A stretch of DNA of 64,000 bases from Microbacterium sp. BK668 (GCF_004362195.1 NZ_SNWG01000003.1:50244-114243), one strand, 5' to 3'; shown: positions 8,367 through 16,715, counted from the stretch's first letter. The notes: a model not told the origin generated them from the letters alone. A program made the numbers and translations.

Positions 8367-8843
8367 GTGGATTCACCGGCCGCTGCCTTCATCGACCGCA
8401 CGCTGCGGTCCGAGGCATCGGAGTGGCGCACCTGGGCGGACGGGGATGCGTCGGTGGGCGGGCTGCGGGTCTACGGCGCCTCCGTCGGCGCGGTCCGCGG
8501 TACTGTGCGCGACGCGCTCCGTCGACATCGCGGACTCCAGCACGATGAGATCACCGCGCTCGCGTCGGAGCTGTGGGCGACACCGGTCTTCGAGCGCCGC
8601 CTCGCCGCGATCGTGCTCCTTCAGGGCCAGGTGGACACACTCAGCGGAAACGACCTGACGCGCATGGAGGGGTTCCTCCGCGACGCCCGCATCCCAGAGC
8701 TCATCGAGCCGCTCACCGTGGACGTCGTGCGACCGCTCCTCGCCCGGCTGACCGGCGTGGAGGCCGAGCGCGCCCGACGCATCGTGACGCGCTGGGCTTC
8801 GGCGGATGCCGAGGGCCTCCGAGCTGCGGCTGCGCTTCTCTGA
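8367..8843 (+). CDS. Short AlkD-like DNA alkylation repair (HEAT-repeat) protein
   Basis: 158 residues from a GTG with GAGGA upstream. The N-terminal half matches the DNA alkylation repair family (PF08713): YGASVGAVRGTVRDALRRH, then LASELWATPVFERRLAAIVLLQ. Family glycosylases such as AlkD fold as six HEAT-like repeats over ~220-235 residues and keep a C-terminal catalytic Asp/Trp region. This frame stops after about four repeats (RIVTRWASADAEGLRAAAALL). I found no continuation in another frame before the next gene at 8943. It may be an inactive or simplified homologue, or a truncated gene that has kept a normal stop. The FMN oxidase starts 99 nt downstream on the same strand. Confidence 0.7.
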   Translation: MDSPAAAFIDRTLRSEASEWRTWADGDASVGGLRVYGASVGAVRGTVRDALRRHRGLQHDEITALASELWATPVFERRLAAIVLLQGQVDTLSGNDLTRMEGFLRDARIPELIEPLTVDVVRPLLARLTGVEAERARRIVTRWASADAEGLRAAAALL

Positions 8844-8864
8844 GTCTCGGCGCGGAAAATTCGC

Positions 8865-8894
8865 TTACGGCGATCCGCCGGTCGTGGCTACACT
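8865..8894 (+). promoter_or_regulatory. Possible promoter of the FMN oxidase gene
   Basis: A -10 TACACT at 8889-8894 is preceded by a weak -35 (TTACGG, 8865-8870) with an 18-nt spacer. It lies 48 nt upstream of the ATG at 8943, just after an AT-richer patch. Moderate to low support. Confidence 0.35.
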
Positions 8895-8942
8895 CCGACG
8901 CGTCGGCGCAATGGCTGCCGGCGAGCTCGAAGGAGACCACCG

Positions 8943-10028
8943 ATGACGACAACGATGACGAGTGTTGACGATCTCTTCGACGTCGACGAGGTCCGCGCCG
9001 TCGCCGAGCAGGTGATGCCGGCGCCCTACCGCGACTTCGTCAACAACAAGGGCATGGAGAAGACGCTTCACGATGACATCGGCGCGTGGAGCAGCATCCA
9101 CCTTCGCCCGCGGGCGCTCGTCGACGTACGCGATGTCGACACGTCCGTCACGGTTCTCGGTGATCGCATCTCGATGCCGATCATCACCGCGCCGTTCGTC
9201 GGTTCGAGCTTCGTGCATCCGGAAGGGGAGGTCGCGACCGCGCGCGGGGCGATGGCCGCCGGCACCATCACGACCTTGAGCATGAACGGCACTTGCACGC
9301 CCGAAGAGGTGGGAGCGGTCGCCCCCGGTCACTACTGGCAACAGCTCTACTGCGTACGGGATCGGGAGGTCGTGCGTGACGTGGTCGCGCGGGCCGTCGC
9401 GTCGGGCGCCTCCGCGCTGTGCCTGACCGTCGATCTCCCGGTCATGCCCGCCTTCCCTCGGCCCATGAGAGAGGCGATGGCGGAGCTCTTCCAGCGATGG
9501 AGCTCGGACGAGCATGCGATGTACGTGGTGCGCGACTACCGGGATAAGCCGTTCGGCTCCACCTTTCCCGACGCCGGCGTCACGTGGGCGGATCTGGAAT
9601 GGCTCCGTGGACTCTCCGACCTGCCGCTCATCCTGAAGGGGGTCATTCGGCCGGAGGATGCACTCCTCGCTCGCGACAGCGGTGCGGCCGCCATCATCGT
9701 CTCGAACCACGCCGGTCAGGGTCTCCGATCGTCTCAGCCGGTTGCTCACGCGCTTCCCTCGATCGTCGATGCGGTGGGGTCGGAAATCGAGATCTATGCC
9801 GACAGCGGCATCCGCTCAGGCGCCGATGTGCTGCGCGCGCTGGCGCTCGGGGCCAGAAGCGTGCTGGTCGGTCGCCCTGTGCTGTGGGGTCTGGCCGCCG
9901 GCGGCGCGGATGGGGTGGAGCGCGTCTTGCGGATTCTGCGGGATGAGCTCGCGGAGGTCATGGCCATCACCGGGGCGGCGACGATCGAGGACATCGATGC
10001 GTCCGTGCTCGCGCCCCGCGCGTCATAG
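8943..10028 (+). CDS. FMN-dependent alpha-hydroxy acid dehydrogenase family protein, altered active site
   Basis: 361 residues; AAGGAG lies 8 nt before the ATG. The fold is the (beta/alpha)8 FMN family of glycolate/lactate oxidases (PF01070): SIHLRPRALVDVRDVDTSV, SMPIITAPF, LILKGVIRPEDALLARDSGAAAIIVSNHAG, EIYADSGIRSGADVLRALALGA. The catalytic His is kept in SNHAGQGLRSSQP, but the usual SNHGGRQLD motif has lost the substrate-binding Arg at that position. The usual TVDTPxxGRRE segment reads TVDLPVMPAFPRPMRE, so the second carboxylate-binding Arg is also displaced. FMN-binding parts look intact. A redox flavoenzyme with a different or larger substrate is likely; calling it lactate or glycolate oxidase would be unsafe. 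Confidence 0.82.
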   Translation: MTTTMTSVDDLFDVDEVRAVAEQVMPAPYRDFVNNKGMEKTLHDDIGAWSSIHLRPRALVDVRDVDTSVTVLGDRISMPIITAPFVGSSFVHPEGEVATARGAMAAGTITTLSMNGTCTPEEVGAVAPGHYWQQLYCVRDREVVRDVVARAVASGASALCLTVDLPVMPAFPRPMREAMAELFQRWSSDEHAMYVVRDYRDKPFGSTFPDAGVTWADLEWLRGLSDLPLILKGVIRPEDALLARDSGAAAIIVSNHAGQGLRSSQPVAHALPSIVDAVGSEIEIYADSGIRSGADVLRALALGARSVLVGRPVLWGLAAGGADGVERVLRILRDELAEVMAITGAATIEDIDASVLAPRAS

Positions 10029-10096
10029 TCGGTCGACGTCAACCGCACCCCGAGGCCCGAGAGATCGAGCAGCGTCGGTCGCGGTTCAGGCCGACG

Positions 10097-10762
10097 TCAG
10101 TTGCCCCAGAACGGGCCGGTCAGGCCGACCGAGGCGAAGTAGGCGGATGCCTCGTCCGGCTCGCGGCGGCGGTAGGGCGAGTCGAGCCGGCCGTCGTACC
10201 AGTGCGCCGCCAGCCGCCAGAGCGTGGCGAGGTCGAACACGGCGCCCTTGACGTTGCCGGTCGCTTCGAGCCAGCGGTCGACGCAGTAGTGCGAGCAGAA
10301 GATGCGCTGGTTGTCGCACGCGTGGATGACGTCGTCCCAGATGTGGTGCACATCGGTGAGGAAGTGCGCGACCTGGTCGCCCTCGGGCGGACCCTGGTTC
10401 GTCACGGTCCAGGCGTGCGGACTCCCGCAGCCCGGGCACGTGGTCGCGACGAGTACGGAGGGCTCTGCGGTGACGAGGTTCGGGATCGCGAACGAGTCCC
10501 AGGCGCAGCCGCCCCACCACATGACGTTCTCACCCATGACGGAGAAGCCGAAGTTGCGGGTGGCGAACGGGTGCGCGAGAACGATGGCGCCGCCGGCGCC
10601 GAGCGCGAGGTGGCGAGCGGCCGCGAGCGCGCGGATCGCGGCATCCACCTCCTCATGGGTGAGGTCGAGCGACTCGGCTAGCTGCGTCCGCGACGGCGCT
10701 GCACCCGACTCCGCGAAGCCGTGGTAGATGGCGAGCCGAACCGCCTCGTCGCGTTCTGACAT
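10097..10762 (-). CDS. Organomercurial lyase (MerB)-like protein
   Basis: 221 residues from the ATG at 10762, with a strong AAGGAGG 6 nt upstream. A winged-helix-like N-terminus (SRTQLAESLDLTHEEVDAAI) precedes the alkylmercury lyase domain. The catalytic trio of plasmid MerB (Cys96, Asp99, Cys159) seems matched by Cys86 and Asp89 in GGCAWDSF and by Cys149 in VIHACDNQRIF; the 63-residue Cys-Cys spacing is identical. Extra Cys occur at 109, 112, 156 and 160, including a CPGC pair. No merA, merR or mer transport gene is nearby, so it may be a chromosomal MerB relative acting on another substrate rather than a mercury-resistance gene. Confidence 0.75.
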   Translation of the reverse strand: MSERDEAVRLAIYHGFAESGAAPSRTQLAESLDLTHEEVDAAIRALAAARHLALGAGGAIVLAHPFATRNFGFSVMGENVMWWGGCAWDSFAIPNLVTAEPSVLVATTCPGCGSPHAWTVTNQGPPEGDQVAHFLTDVHHIWDDVIHACDNQRIFCSHYCVDRWLEATGNVKGAVFDLATLWRLAAHWYDGRLDSPYRRREPDEASAYFASVGLTGPFWGN

Positions 10763-10850
10763 CCGCTTCCTCCTTCTTGCGATCGCGAGATGTCCCAGAC
10801 GTGGCTGATCGTACTGCTCCATCACCTCCACGTGCCCGGCGTTCCGGGGG

Positions 10851-10856
10851 TAGCGT
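10851..10856 (+). promoter_or_regulatory. -10 element (TAGCGT), leaderless start for the DoxX-like gene
   Basis: TAGCGT ends exactly 6 nt before the GTG at 10863, and no well-spaced Shine-Dalgarno is present. This is the arrangement seen at several other genes of the window. Confidence 0.45.
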
Positions 10857-10862
10857 CGAGGC

Positions 10863-11267
10863 GTGAAGGCGCCCGCGGATCCGATGGCACCCTGGCGCGC
10901 CGTGGCGCGATGGCTGCTCGTGACGCTGCTCGCGGCCGCGGGCTTGTCGCACCTGACGTGGGGGAGGCGCGGCTACCGCATCGTCGTGCCCGACTGGTCG
11001 ACCCGCGTCACCGGTCTCGACAAAGACGCGATCGTCGTCGGCTCCGGCGTCGCCGAGCTGATGCTGGCGGGCGCGGTGGCGACCATCCCGCGCCAGCGGA
11101 GCGTCGGCTGGCTCGTCGCCGCGTTCTTCGCCGCGGTCTTCCCGGGGAATGTCCACCAGTGGCGGACGGGTCGCCCGGCGCCGATGCTCCGGACCGACCG
11201 CGCCCGGCTCGTACGGCTGTTCCTCCAGCCGGTCCTGATCGTCTGGGCCGTCTGGGCGACGGGGTAG
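10863..11267 (+). CDS. DoxX-like small membrane protein
   Basis: 134 residues with about four hydrophobic segments: WLLVTLLAAAGLSHLTW, AIVVGSGVAELMLAGAVATI, VGWLVAAFFAAVFPGNVHQW and LVRLFLQPVLIVWAVWATG. The pattern (early GLSHL, later GVAELMLAGA, then FPGNVHQ) is that of the DoxX/DoxD-like membrane family, whose members are mostly uncharacterised. GTG start behind a -10-like TAGCGT. It is divergent from the MerB-like gene. Confidence 0.78.
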   Translation: MKAPADPMAPWRAVARWLLVTLLAAAGLSHLTWGRRGYRIVVPDWSTRVTGLDKDAIVVGSGVAELMLAGAVATIPRQRSVGWLVAAFFAAVFPGNVHQWRTGRPAPMLRTDRARLVRLFLQPVLIVWAVWATG

Positions 11268-11305
11268 CGGCTCCCGGCCTCCGGGCGGAGCCACGAGGAG
11301 CTCCC

Positions 11306-11334
11306 TTGACATGGCCCGCCGGGCGGCGCATCGT
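11306..11334 (+). promoter_or_regulatory. Possible promoter for the 54-residue protein
   Basis: A perfect -35 TTGACA (11306-11311), a 17-nt spacer and a weak -10 CATCGT (11329-11334) lie 20 nt upstream of the start codon at 11354. Confidence 0.4.
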
Positions 11335-11353
11335 CGCCTCAGGAGGTAGAGCG

Positions 11354-11518
11354 ATGATGCAGTCTCCTGGGAAGAGCAGTAAGGCCGTGCGGGTCCCGGC
11401 GCCACGCCCCGGCGTGGTCGAGCAGGAAGGCAGGGCTGACGAACCCGAGCCGCCGCGCGTCGTCCGTCGCTGGGACTACCCGACCCACACGATCAGACCC
11501 GCCGAGCGCCACGAATAG
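11354..11518 (+). CDS. Small basic hypothetical protein, 54 residues
   Basis: A short gene supported by a strong AGGAGGT Shine-Dalgarno 7 nt before the ATG and by a TTGACA element upstream. The product begins MMQSPGKSSKAVRVPAPRPG and ends DYPTHTIRPAERHE; it is hydrophilic, Pro/Arg-rich and probably disordered. I recognise no family. It is convergent with the ECF sigma gene that ends at 11539. Confidence 0.55.
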   Translation: MMQSPGKSSKAVRVPAPRPGVVEQEGRADEPEPPRVVRRWDYPTHTIRPAERHE

Positions 11519-11538
11519 GTGCGCCCTCGGCGCGAGCG

Positions 11539-12780
11539 TCACGCGAGCTGGTCGCGACGGCGGGTCAGATAGGCCCGCTCCGCGGTGTTGCCGGCGAGCT
11601 GGATGGCGCGGTCATAGGCCGCGCGCGAGGCATCCCCTCGCCCCACCCGTCGAAGCAGATCGGCCCGCGCGGCGTGGTAGGCGTGATACCCGTCGAGCGG
11701 CTCGCCGAGACGATCGAGGTCGGCGAGCGCGACCTCGGGGCCGTCCAGCTCGGCGATCGCGATCGCGCGGTTGAGCCGCACGATCGGGGAGGGGTCGATC
11801 GCCATCAGCCGGTCGTAGAGGGCGGCGATCTGCGACCAGTCCGTGTCGCGCGCCGACGGGGATGCGGTGTGGACCGCGTTGATCGCGGCCAGCAGCTGAT
11901 ACGGCCCGGGTGCCCGCGCGCCGGCGGCGACGGCGGCGATCCGTTCGCGAACGAGGCTGCGGCCCTCGTCGATCAGGGCGCGGTTCCATGCGCCGCGGTC
12001 CTGCTCCTCGAGGGTCACGAGCTCGCCGGAGCGGGAGACCCGCGCGGGACGCCGGGCGTCGATGAGCAGCATGAGCGCGAGGAGCCCGGTCACCTCGCCC
12101 TCATCCGGAAGGAGCTCGCGCAGGAGGCGACACAGGCGGATGGCTTCCTCGGTGAGGTCGACGCGGAGGGCGTCGTCGCCGGCGGTGGCGAGGTAGCCCT
12201 CGTTGAAGATCAGGTACAGCACGGCGAGCACGCCGGACAGGCGATCGCGGACGTCGGCAGCCGACGGCACGCGGAAGGGAACGCGCTCGGCCTTGAGCTT
12301 CGCCTTCGCCCGAGTGATCCGTTTCGCCATCGTGGCCTCGGGCACCAGGAACGCGTTCGCGATCTGAGCGACGGTCAGTCCGCCCAGGAGGCGCAGGGTC
12401 AGCGCGACCCGGCCCTCCACCGCCAGCGTGGGGTGGCAGCAGGTGAAGACAAGCCGGAGCCGGTCGTCCTCGACGGGGCCGGTCGGCTCGGGGGGAGAGT
12501 CGTCTGACAGCATCCATGCCGCCTGTTGCTTGACATCGCGGTGCGACTCGCGACGCAGTCGATCGATCGCCTTGCGTGTCGCCGTCGTGGTGAGCCACGC
12601 GCCCGGGTTGGGTGGGATGCCGTCGCGCGGCCACCGCTCCACGGCGGCGACCATGGCCTCGGCCGCTGCGTCTTCGGCGACATCGAGGTCACCGAAGCGA
12701 CGGGCCAGCCCCGACACCAGCCGCGCCCACTCCTCGCGGTGAGCACGGGCGATCGCCTCGTCTACGGCCGATTCCGCCAC
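11539..12780 (-). CDS. ECF42-type RNA polymerase sigma factor with C-terminal TPR region
   Basis: 413 residues. Sigma region 2 reads AAAEAMVAAVERWPRDGIPPNPGAWLTTTATRKAIDRLRR. Sigma region 4 contains TLRLLGGLTVAQIANAFLVPEATMAKRITRAKAKL. A long C-terminal part (~residues 180-413) holds TPR-like helices (IALYDRLMAIDPSPIVRLNRAIAIAELDG; ADLLRRVGRGDASRAAYDRAI). This is the ECF42/DUF6596 pattern, in which a DGPF (YCII) protein is encoded alongside and the TPR extension replaces a classical anti-sigma. Here the YCII gene lies 9 nt upstream on the same strand, so they form one unit. The GTG start has no strong ribosome site, consistent with coupling to the upstream gene. Confidence 0.9.
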   Translation of the reverse strand: MAESAVDEAIARAHREEWARLVSGLARRFGDLDVAEDAAAEAMVAAVERWPRDGIPPNPGAWLTTTATRKAIDRLRRESHRDVKQQAAWMLSDDSPPEPTGPVEDDRLRLVFTCCHPTLAVEGRVALTLRLLGGLTVAQIANAFLVPEATMAKRITRAKAKLKAERVPFRVPSAADVRDRLSGVLAVLYLIFNEGYLATAGDDALRVDLTEEAIRLCRLLRELLPDEGEVTGLLALMLLIDARRPARVSRSGELVTLEEQDRGAWNRALIDEGRSLVRERIAAVAAGARAPGPYQLLAAINAVHTASPSARDTDWSQIAALYDRLMAIDPSPIVRLNRAIAIAELDGPEVALADLDRLGEPLDGYHAYHAARADLLRRVGRGDASRAAYDRAIQLAGNTAERAYLTRRRDQLA

Positions 12781-12789
12781 GGCCCCGCG

Positions 12790-13176
12790 TCACTCGCTCT
12801 CAGCCGCGTGCCTCTCGATGATGTCGTCGAGGCCGGAGGGGAACCGGTGCACCTCCTGGGGCCAGTCCAGGGCAACGGCCAGACGGCCGGCCCAGTAGCG
12901 CGCGGCCTCGTCGTCGGCCACCTCCACGACGGTGAACCCGCCGAGGTGCTCCTTGGTCTCGACGAACGGTCCATCGGTGAAGACCGGCTGCCCGTCCCTG
13001 TTCACGACGCTGAAGACCGCCGTGGATGCGTCGATCCCGCCCTCGGCGAAGAGGAAGACGCCTGCCTCCTCCATGTCGGCGAGCACGGCGCGCGAGGCTT
13101 CGCTCTTCGCCGTCAGCTGGTCGGCAGTGTGCGGCGGCACCCACTCGTCGTTGAATGCGATCAGATACTTCGGCAC
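12790..13176 (-). CDS. YCII/DGPF-domain protein, partner of the ECF42 sigma factor
   Basis: 128 residues; the GTG start is preceded by AGAGGAG. YCII-related fold with the family tag FTDGPFVETKEHLGGF, which gives the DGPF domain its name, plus KYLIAFNDEW at the start and VHRFPSGLDDI near the end. In ECF42 systems this protein is the conserved neighbour of the sigma factor and may sense a signal, but its ligand is unknown. It is first in a two-gene operon. Confidence 0.88.
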   Translation of the reverse strand: MPKYLIAFNDEWVPPHTADQLTAKSEASRAVLADMEEAGVFLFAEGGIDASTAVFSVVNRDGQPVFTDGPFVETKEHLGGFTVVEVADDEAARYWAGRLAVALDWPQEVHRFPSGLDDIIERHAAESE

Positions 13177-13345
13177 GTGCGTCTCCTCTTGTCGGGGCGA
13201 GGGCCAGATCGTGGCTCCTCGGTTGTCGCGGCCCGAGCGGGTCGCTCACGTGATCAACGAACGGCGCCCTTCGAAGAGGACACTATCGCCGAGGATTTCC
13301 GCGGATCTCATCGAGGTTTCCGTGCGAGCGACAGCGTAGAGGGCG

Positions 13346-14026
13346 TCACCGCTGGTCGCCGCGGCCGCGCCTGGACGCCTGTGCGGCCTCGAACAGCTCG
13401 GCGCCCAGGGTGTCGGCCAGCCAGGCGCACCACGTGGAGATGGTCCGCCAGTCGTCGGCGATGATGTCGTACGCGTCCGGCGTCCACATCCACTCGGCGG
13501 GGGCCTCGCGTCTGCCGATCGCGAGTCGTCTGAGCTGCAGCAGGTCCAGGCGCGGGTGATCGGCACGGTAGCCGCGGGGCGCGGTCTTCAGGGCGTCCTC
13601 GCGCGAGAGCGCGAAGCCTGCGCCGCCGAGCTCCGCGAGCAGCGCATCGAGGTCCTCGGCGGTGCGCGGGTCGTCGACGGCCTCGCGGAAGCGAGCCAGC
13701 GCCACGGGCGGCACGTCGTAGACGCCGCCGCCCAGCATGAGCCCGTCCTCGCTCAGCTGGACATAGTGCGCCGGGGTCGCCTGCGTGACCATGCCGATGT
13801 GCAGCTTGTACGGGGTCTTGTCGGCGCTGAACCGGACGTCTCGATACGGACGGAAGATCTTCACCGCGCCGAACTCCGGCTCGAGTTCCGCGCCGAGAGC
13901 TTCGAAAGGCCCGCGGACCGCCGAGTCGTAGCGCGCCTTGTTGGCCTGCCACCACGCCTTCGTGTTGTCGCCGCGAAGCTCGGCGTAGAACGAGACGGCG
14001 TCGCGGTCGAGTCCTTCGAATCCCAC
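13346..14026 (-). CDS. DUF2461 (TIGR02453) family protein
   Basis: 226 residues. Family hallmarks: FYAELRGDNTKAWWQANKARYD near the N-terminus, then KIFRPYRDVRFSADKTPYKLHIG and YVQLSEDGLMLGGGVYD. Members are widespread in bacteria and of unknown function. The start is a GTG with no Shine-Dalgarno; TACGAT ends exactly 6 nt upstream, suggesting a leaderless message. A single gene, on the same strand as the molybdopterin oxidoreductase but behind its stop. Confidence 0.87.
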   Translation of the reverse strand: MGFEGLDRDAVSFYAELRGDNTKAWWQANKARYDSAVRGPFEALGAELEPEFGAVKIFRPYRDVRFSADKTPYKLHIGMVTQATPAHYVQLSEDGLMLGGGVYDVPPVALARFREAVDDPRTAEDLDALLAELGGAGFALSREDALKTAPRGYRADHPRLDLLQLRRLAIGRREAPAEWMWTPDAYDIIADDWRTISTWCAWLADTLGAELFEAAQASRRGRGDQR

Positions 14027-14032
14027 CCGCCG

Positions 14033-14038
14033 ATCGTA
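14033..14038 (-). promoter_or_regulatory. -10 element (TACGAT), leaderless start for the DUF2461 gene
   Basis: TACGAT fits TAnnnT and ends 6 nt before the GTG at 14026; no ribosome-binding site is visible. Confidence 0.5.
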
Positions 14039-14063
14039 GCGAGTGGATGCCGCGGCATCCCGA

Positions 14064-15695
14064 TCACGTAACGGAGATCAGGGAGCGCTGCCAGCCGGTC
14101 GATCCATCCGGGGCGATCGGGGCCGACTCCTGGATCTGAAGCTCCCCCTTCTTGTTCACCGCCCGCACGGTGACGTAATGCGTGCCGGGCGTCGCGTCCC
14201 ACTCGAGAAACCACTGCACCCACGTGTCGGCGTTGATGGGGTTCGAGAGCGTCGCGACCTGCCAGTCGCCGTCGTCGATGCTGACCTCGACGCGCTCGAT
14301 GCCGACCGATTGCGCCCACGCCACGCCGGCGATCGGAATCCGGCCCGCGGAGACGGGCTTGCTGATCTTCGGGGTGTCGATCCGGGAGGAGAACTTGATG
14401 GGCGCCTCGGCGCTGTAGCCTCGCGGCGTCCAGTACGCCTCGTCCTGCGCGAACGTCGTGACCTTCAGCTCGGTGAGCCACTTGGTGGCCGACACGTATC
14501 CGTAGAGGCCGGGCACGACCATCCGCACCGGGAACCCGTGCTCGAGGGGGAGCGGCTCGCCGTTCATCGCGACCGCCAGGATCGCGTCCAGCCCGTCATC
14601 GGTGAGCGCCGAGAGGGGCGTCGACGCGGTGTACCCGTCGACGCTGCGGGAGAGCACCATGTCGGCGCCCGACTGCGGGCCCGCCAGACGGAGGATGTCG
14701 CGCACGGGCACGCCGAGCCACCGGGCGTTGCCGACGAGCTCACCGCCCACGACGTTCGACACGCAGGTCAGGGTGATCGCGTACTCGTCGAGCCCCATGG
14801 CGACGAGTTCGTCGAAACCGATCTCGACCCGCTCGTCGACCATGCCGTCGACGACGAGCCGCCAGGTGCCGGGATCGATCGTCGGGACCGTGAGCGCTGT
14901 GTCGACCCGGTAGAAATCCTCGTTCGGCGTGAACAGCGGCGTGATTCCCGGGATGCCGAGCTCGGCGCCCTCCGGCACCGCGACGGTCGTCCGCGGAGCG
15001 GGCAGGCGCAGGGCGCCGCGGATCGCCTCGACCGACGAGGTCGCCATGCTCACCGCTCGCGCGGTCACGCCGACCACGACGGCGGATGCCGCGGCGATGC
15101 CCGCGAGCAGGAAGAATCCGCGCCGATCGATCCCGCGCGGAGAACGCTCCCCACCGGGGTCGGCGTCGTGGGCGGCGTCGGAAGCGTCGTCGTCCCTGGC
15201 GTCCAGGAAGTGAGCCGCCCCGGCTCGCGGCGCCGCGGACCGCTCCCACCGCCGCAGCCGGCGGCAGAGCGCCACGAGGAGGAACGACCCGACGACGGTG
15301 CCGGCGACCGGGGCGAGGAAGGCGAGCGGGCTCGCTCCCGCCCGGGTGACGATCGCCGCGAGCGACAGCGCCCCGGCGACGGCCAGCGCGACCGGTCCGA
15401 GCGGCGGCCGGAGGAACTGCAGCACGCCGGCGATCGCCGACGCGATCACCACGGCGAGGCCGAGGCCCGCCAGCAGAGCCGCTTTGTCGTACTCGCCGAA
15501 GGTCGAGATCGCGAACTCCTTGAGCGGCTGCGGCACGACGTCGATCACGAACGAGCCGACCGCGAGGATCGGACTGGCCTCGCGCGCGACGAGGAGGGCG
15601 ACGAGCTCGGCGGCTGCGAGGAACGCGACGCCGCTGATCACGCCGGCGAGCGCCGACAGCGCGAGGAACTTCCACCGTCCGACAGTCCTGGTCAC
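14064..15695 (-). CDS. Membrane-anchored molybdopterin-dependent oxidoreductase (sulfite oxidase-like)
   Basis: 543 residues from the GTG at 15695, preceded by GGAGGG. Residues ~1-145 contain four transmembrane helices (FLALSALAGVISGVAFLAAA, then AALLAGLGLAVVIASAIAG and others). A fifth lies near GFFLLAGIAAASAVVVGV after a hydrophilic acidic loop. The catalytic part has DFYRVDTALTVPTIDP, the conserved Cys that ligates Mo in LTCVSNVVGGELVGNARW, and the Mo-co dimerisation domain (VAWAQSVGIERVEVSIDDGDWQ). Domain order matches the actinobacterial membrane-bound sulfite-oxidase/YedY-like group. Redox partner and substrate are unknown. No maturation genes lie nearby. Confidence 0.88.
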   Translation of the reverse strand: MTRTVGRWKFLALSALAGVISGVAFLAAAELVALLVAREASPILAVGSFVIDVVPQPLKEFAISTFGEYDKAALLAGLGLAVVIASAIAGVLQFLRPPLGPVALAVAGALSLAAIVTRAGASPLAFLAPVAGTVVGSFLLVALCRRLRRWERSAAPRAGAAHFLDARDDDASDAAHDADPGGERSPRGIDRRGFFLLAGIAAASAVVVGVTARAVSMATSSVEAIRGALRLPAPRTTVAVPEGAELGIPGITPLFTPNEDFYRVDTALTVPTIDPGTWRLVVDGMVDERVEIGFDELVAMGLDEYAITLTCVSNVVGGELVGNARWLGVPVRDILRLAGPQSGADMVLSRSVDGYTASTPLSALTDDGLDAILAVAMNGEPLPLEHGFPVRMVVPGLYGYVSATKWLTELKVTTFAQDEAYWTPRGYSAEAPIKFSSRIDTPKISKPVSAGRIPIAGVAWAQSVGIERVEVSIDDGDWQVATLSNPINADTWVQWFLEWDATPGTHYVTVRAVNKKGELQIQESAPIAPDGSTGWQRSLISVT

Positions 15696-15875
15696 GCTGC
15701 CCCCCTCCGCGAGCCGAGGGCTCGAGGGTTTGTTCGGAGTCAGGACGCGATCGGATCGGCGCGGGAGGGCGATCGCGCTGTGCGGGGCGTCCCCCGAGCG
15801 CTCGGGAGCGCTCGGGGCGACGGCATCCATCGCTCTTTCACGACGCGGGAACCCCCCGCCCCGGGGCTCAGACGA

Positions 15876-16694
15876 TCAGCGAGAGCCGGAGGCGACCGGC
15901 TGCTGCAGCTCGGTGACCCAGGTGGACTGGGGACCGTCGGCCTGCAGGTACACCTCCCGGCATGGCCCGGCGAACGTGGCTCCGTCGCCGACGACGTCCT
16001 GCATGAACCGGTGCCAGGCCTCCCCGATCCCGGCCATCTCGCCCCGGTACTCGCTGACGGCTGCTCGTTCCACTCCCGGCAGCGCGACGACCTCCCAGCC
16101 GTCGCCGGGCACCGGGTCGCCGCCCGCGATCCACGACACCCAGACGCGCAGGTCTTCGGTGCCCTCGATCGCGTCGTACCAGAAGATCCCCGGCTCGCGA
16201 TAGTCGACTCCCGACGCCTCGAGCGCGGCCTGGAGCGGCGGGAGGATGCTGTCGATCGTCGCCGGGATGTTCTCCCCGCCCGGTGCGACGCCCGACGCGG
16301 CGTAGACCGTGACGGGCTCGAGCCGGCGGTAGGTGACAGTGGTCATCTTGTGCTCTCCTTCTTCGAGGTCTCGGAGCTGTTCGTCGACCCGGGCGAGGCG
16401 GGCGGACTCCACGGCGAGCGACGCGAGCAGATCCGCGCGGCGACGCTCCAGGACGCGCCTGAGCGCATCCCTCTCGTCGGCCGATCGGAGCACTTCTGCG
16501 GCGTCGTCGAGCCCGCACCCGAGGTCGCGCAGCTGCGCGATCCGCAGCAACGGCGCGAGCTGCTGCGGCGCATAGCGGCGGTATCCCGTGCGCGCGTCGA
16601 CGTCGGCCGGCACGAGGAGTCCGATCGCGTCGTAGTGCCGCAGCATCCGCACGCTCACGCGCCCGAGTGCCGCGAACTCTCCGATGGTGTACAT
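15876..16694 (-). CDS. MerR-family regulator with GyrI-like effector domain
   Basis: 272 residues from the ATG at 16694; a GTG nine codons earlier is possible, but MYTIGEFA is the normal MerR beginning. Helix-turn-helix: YTIGEFAALGRVSVRMLRHYDAIGLL, then RTGYRRYAPQQLAPLLRIAQLRDLG and a coiled linker. The C-terminal half (VTYRRLEPVTVYAASGVAP to the end) is a GyrI-like/effector-binding domain, typical of multidrug-sensing MerR proteins such as BmrR. It follows a membrane-protein gene by 37 nt on the same strand, and a dyad with a TTGACC-like -35 lies just upstream, so autoregulation is plausible. Confidence 0.9.
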   Translation of the reverse strand: MYTIGEFAALGRVSVRMLRHYDAIGLLVPADVDARTGYRRYAPQQLAPLLRIAQLRDLGCGLDDAAEVLRSADERDALRRVLERRRADLLASLAVESARLARVDEQLRDLEEGEHKMTTVTYRRLEPVTVYAASGVAPGGENIPATIDSILPPLQAALEASGVDYREPGIFWYDAIEGTEDLRVWVSWIAGGDPVPGDGWEVVALPGVERAAVSEYRGEMAGIGEAWHRFMQDVVGDGATFAGPCREVYLQADGPQSTWVTELQQPVASGSR

Positions 16695-16715
16695 GGTGGA
16701 GACCACGCTCGACGA

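Noticed and set aside
10097..10762. Mercury-resistance operon
   Set aside because: Only the MerB-like gene is present; no merA, merR, merT or merP nearby.
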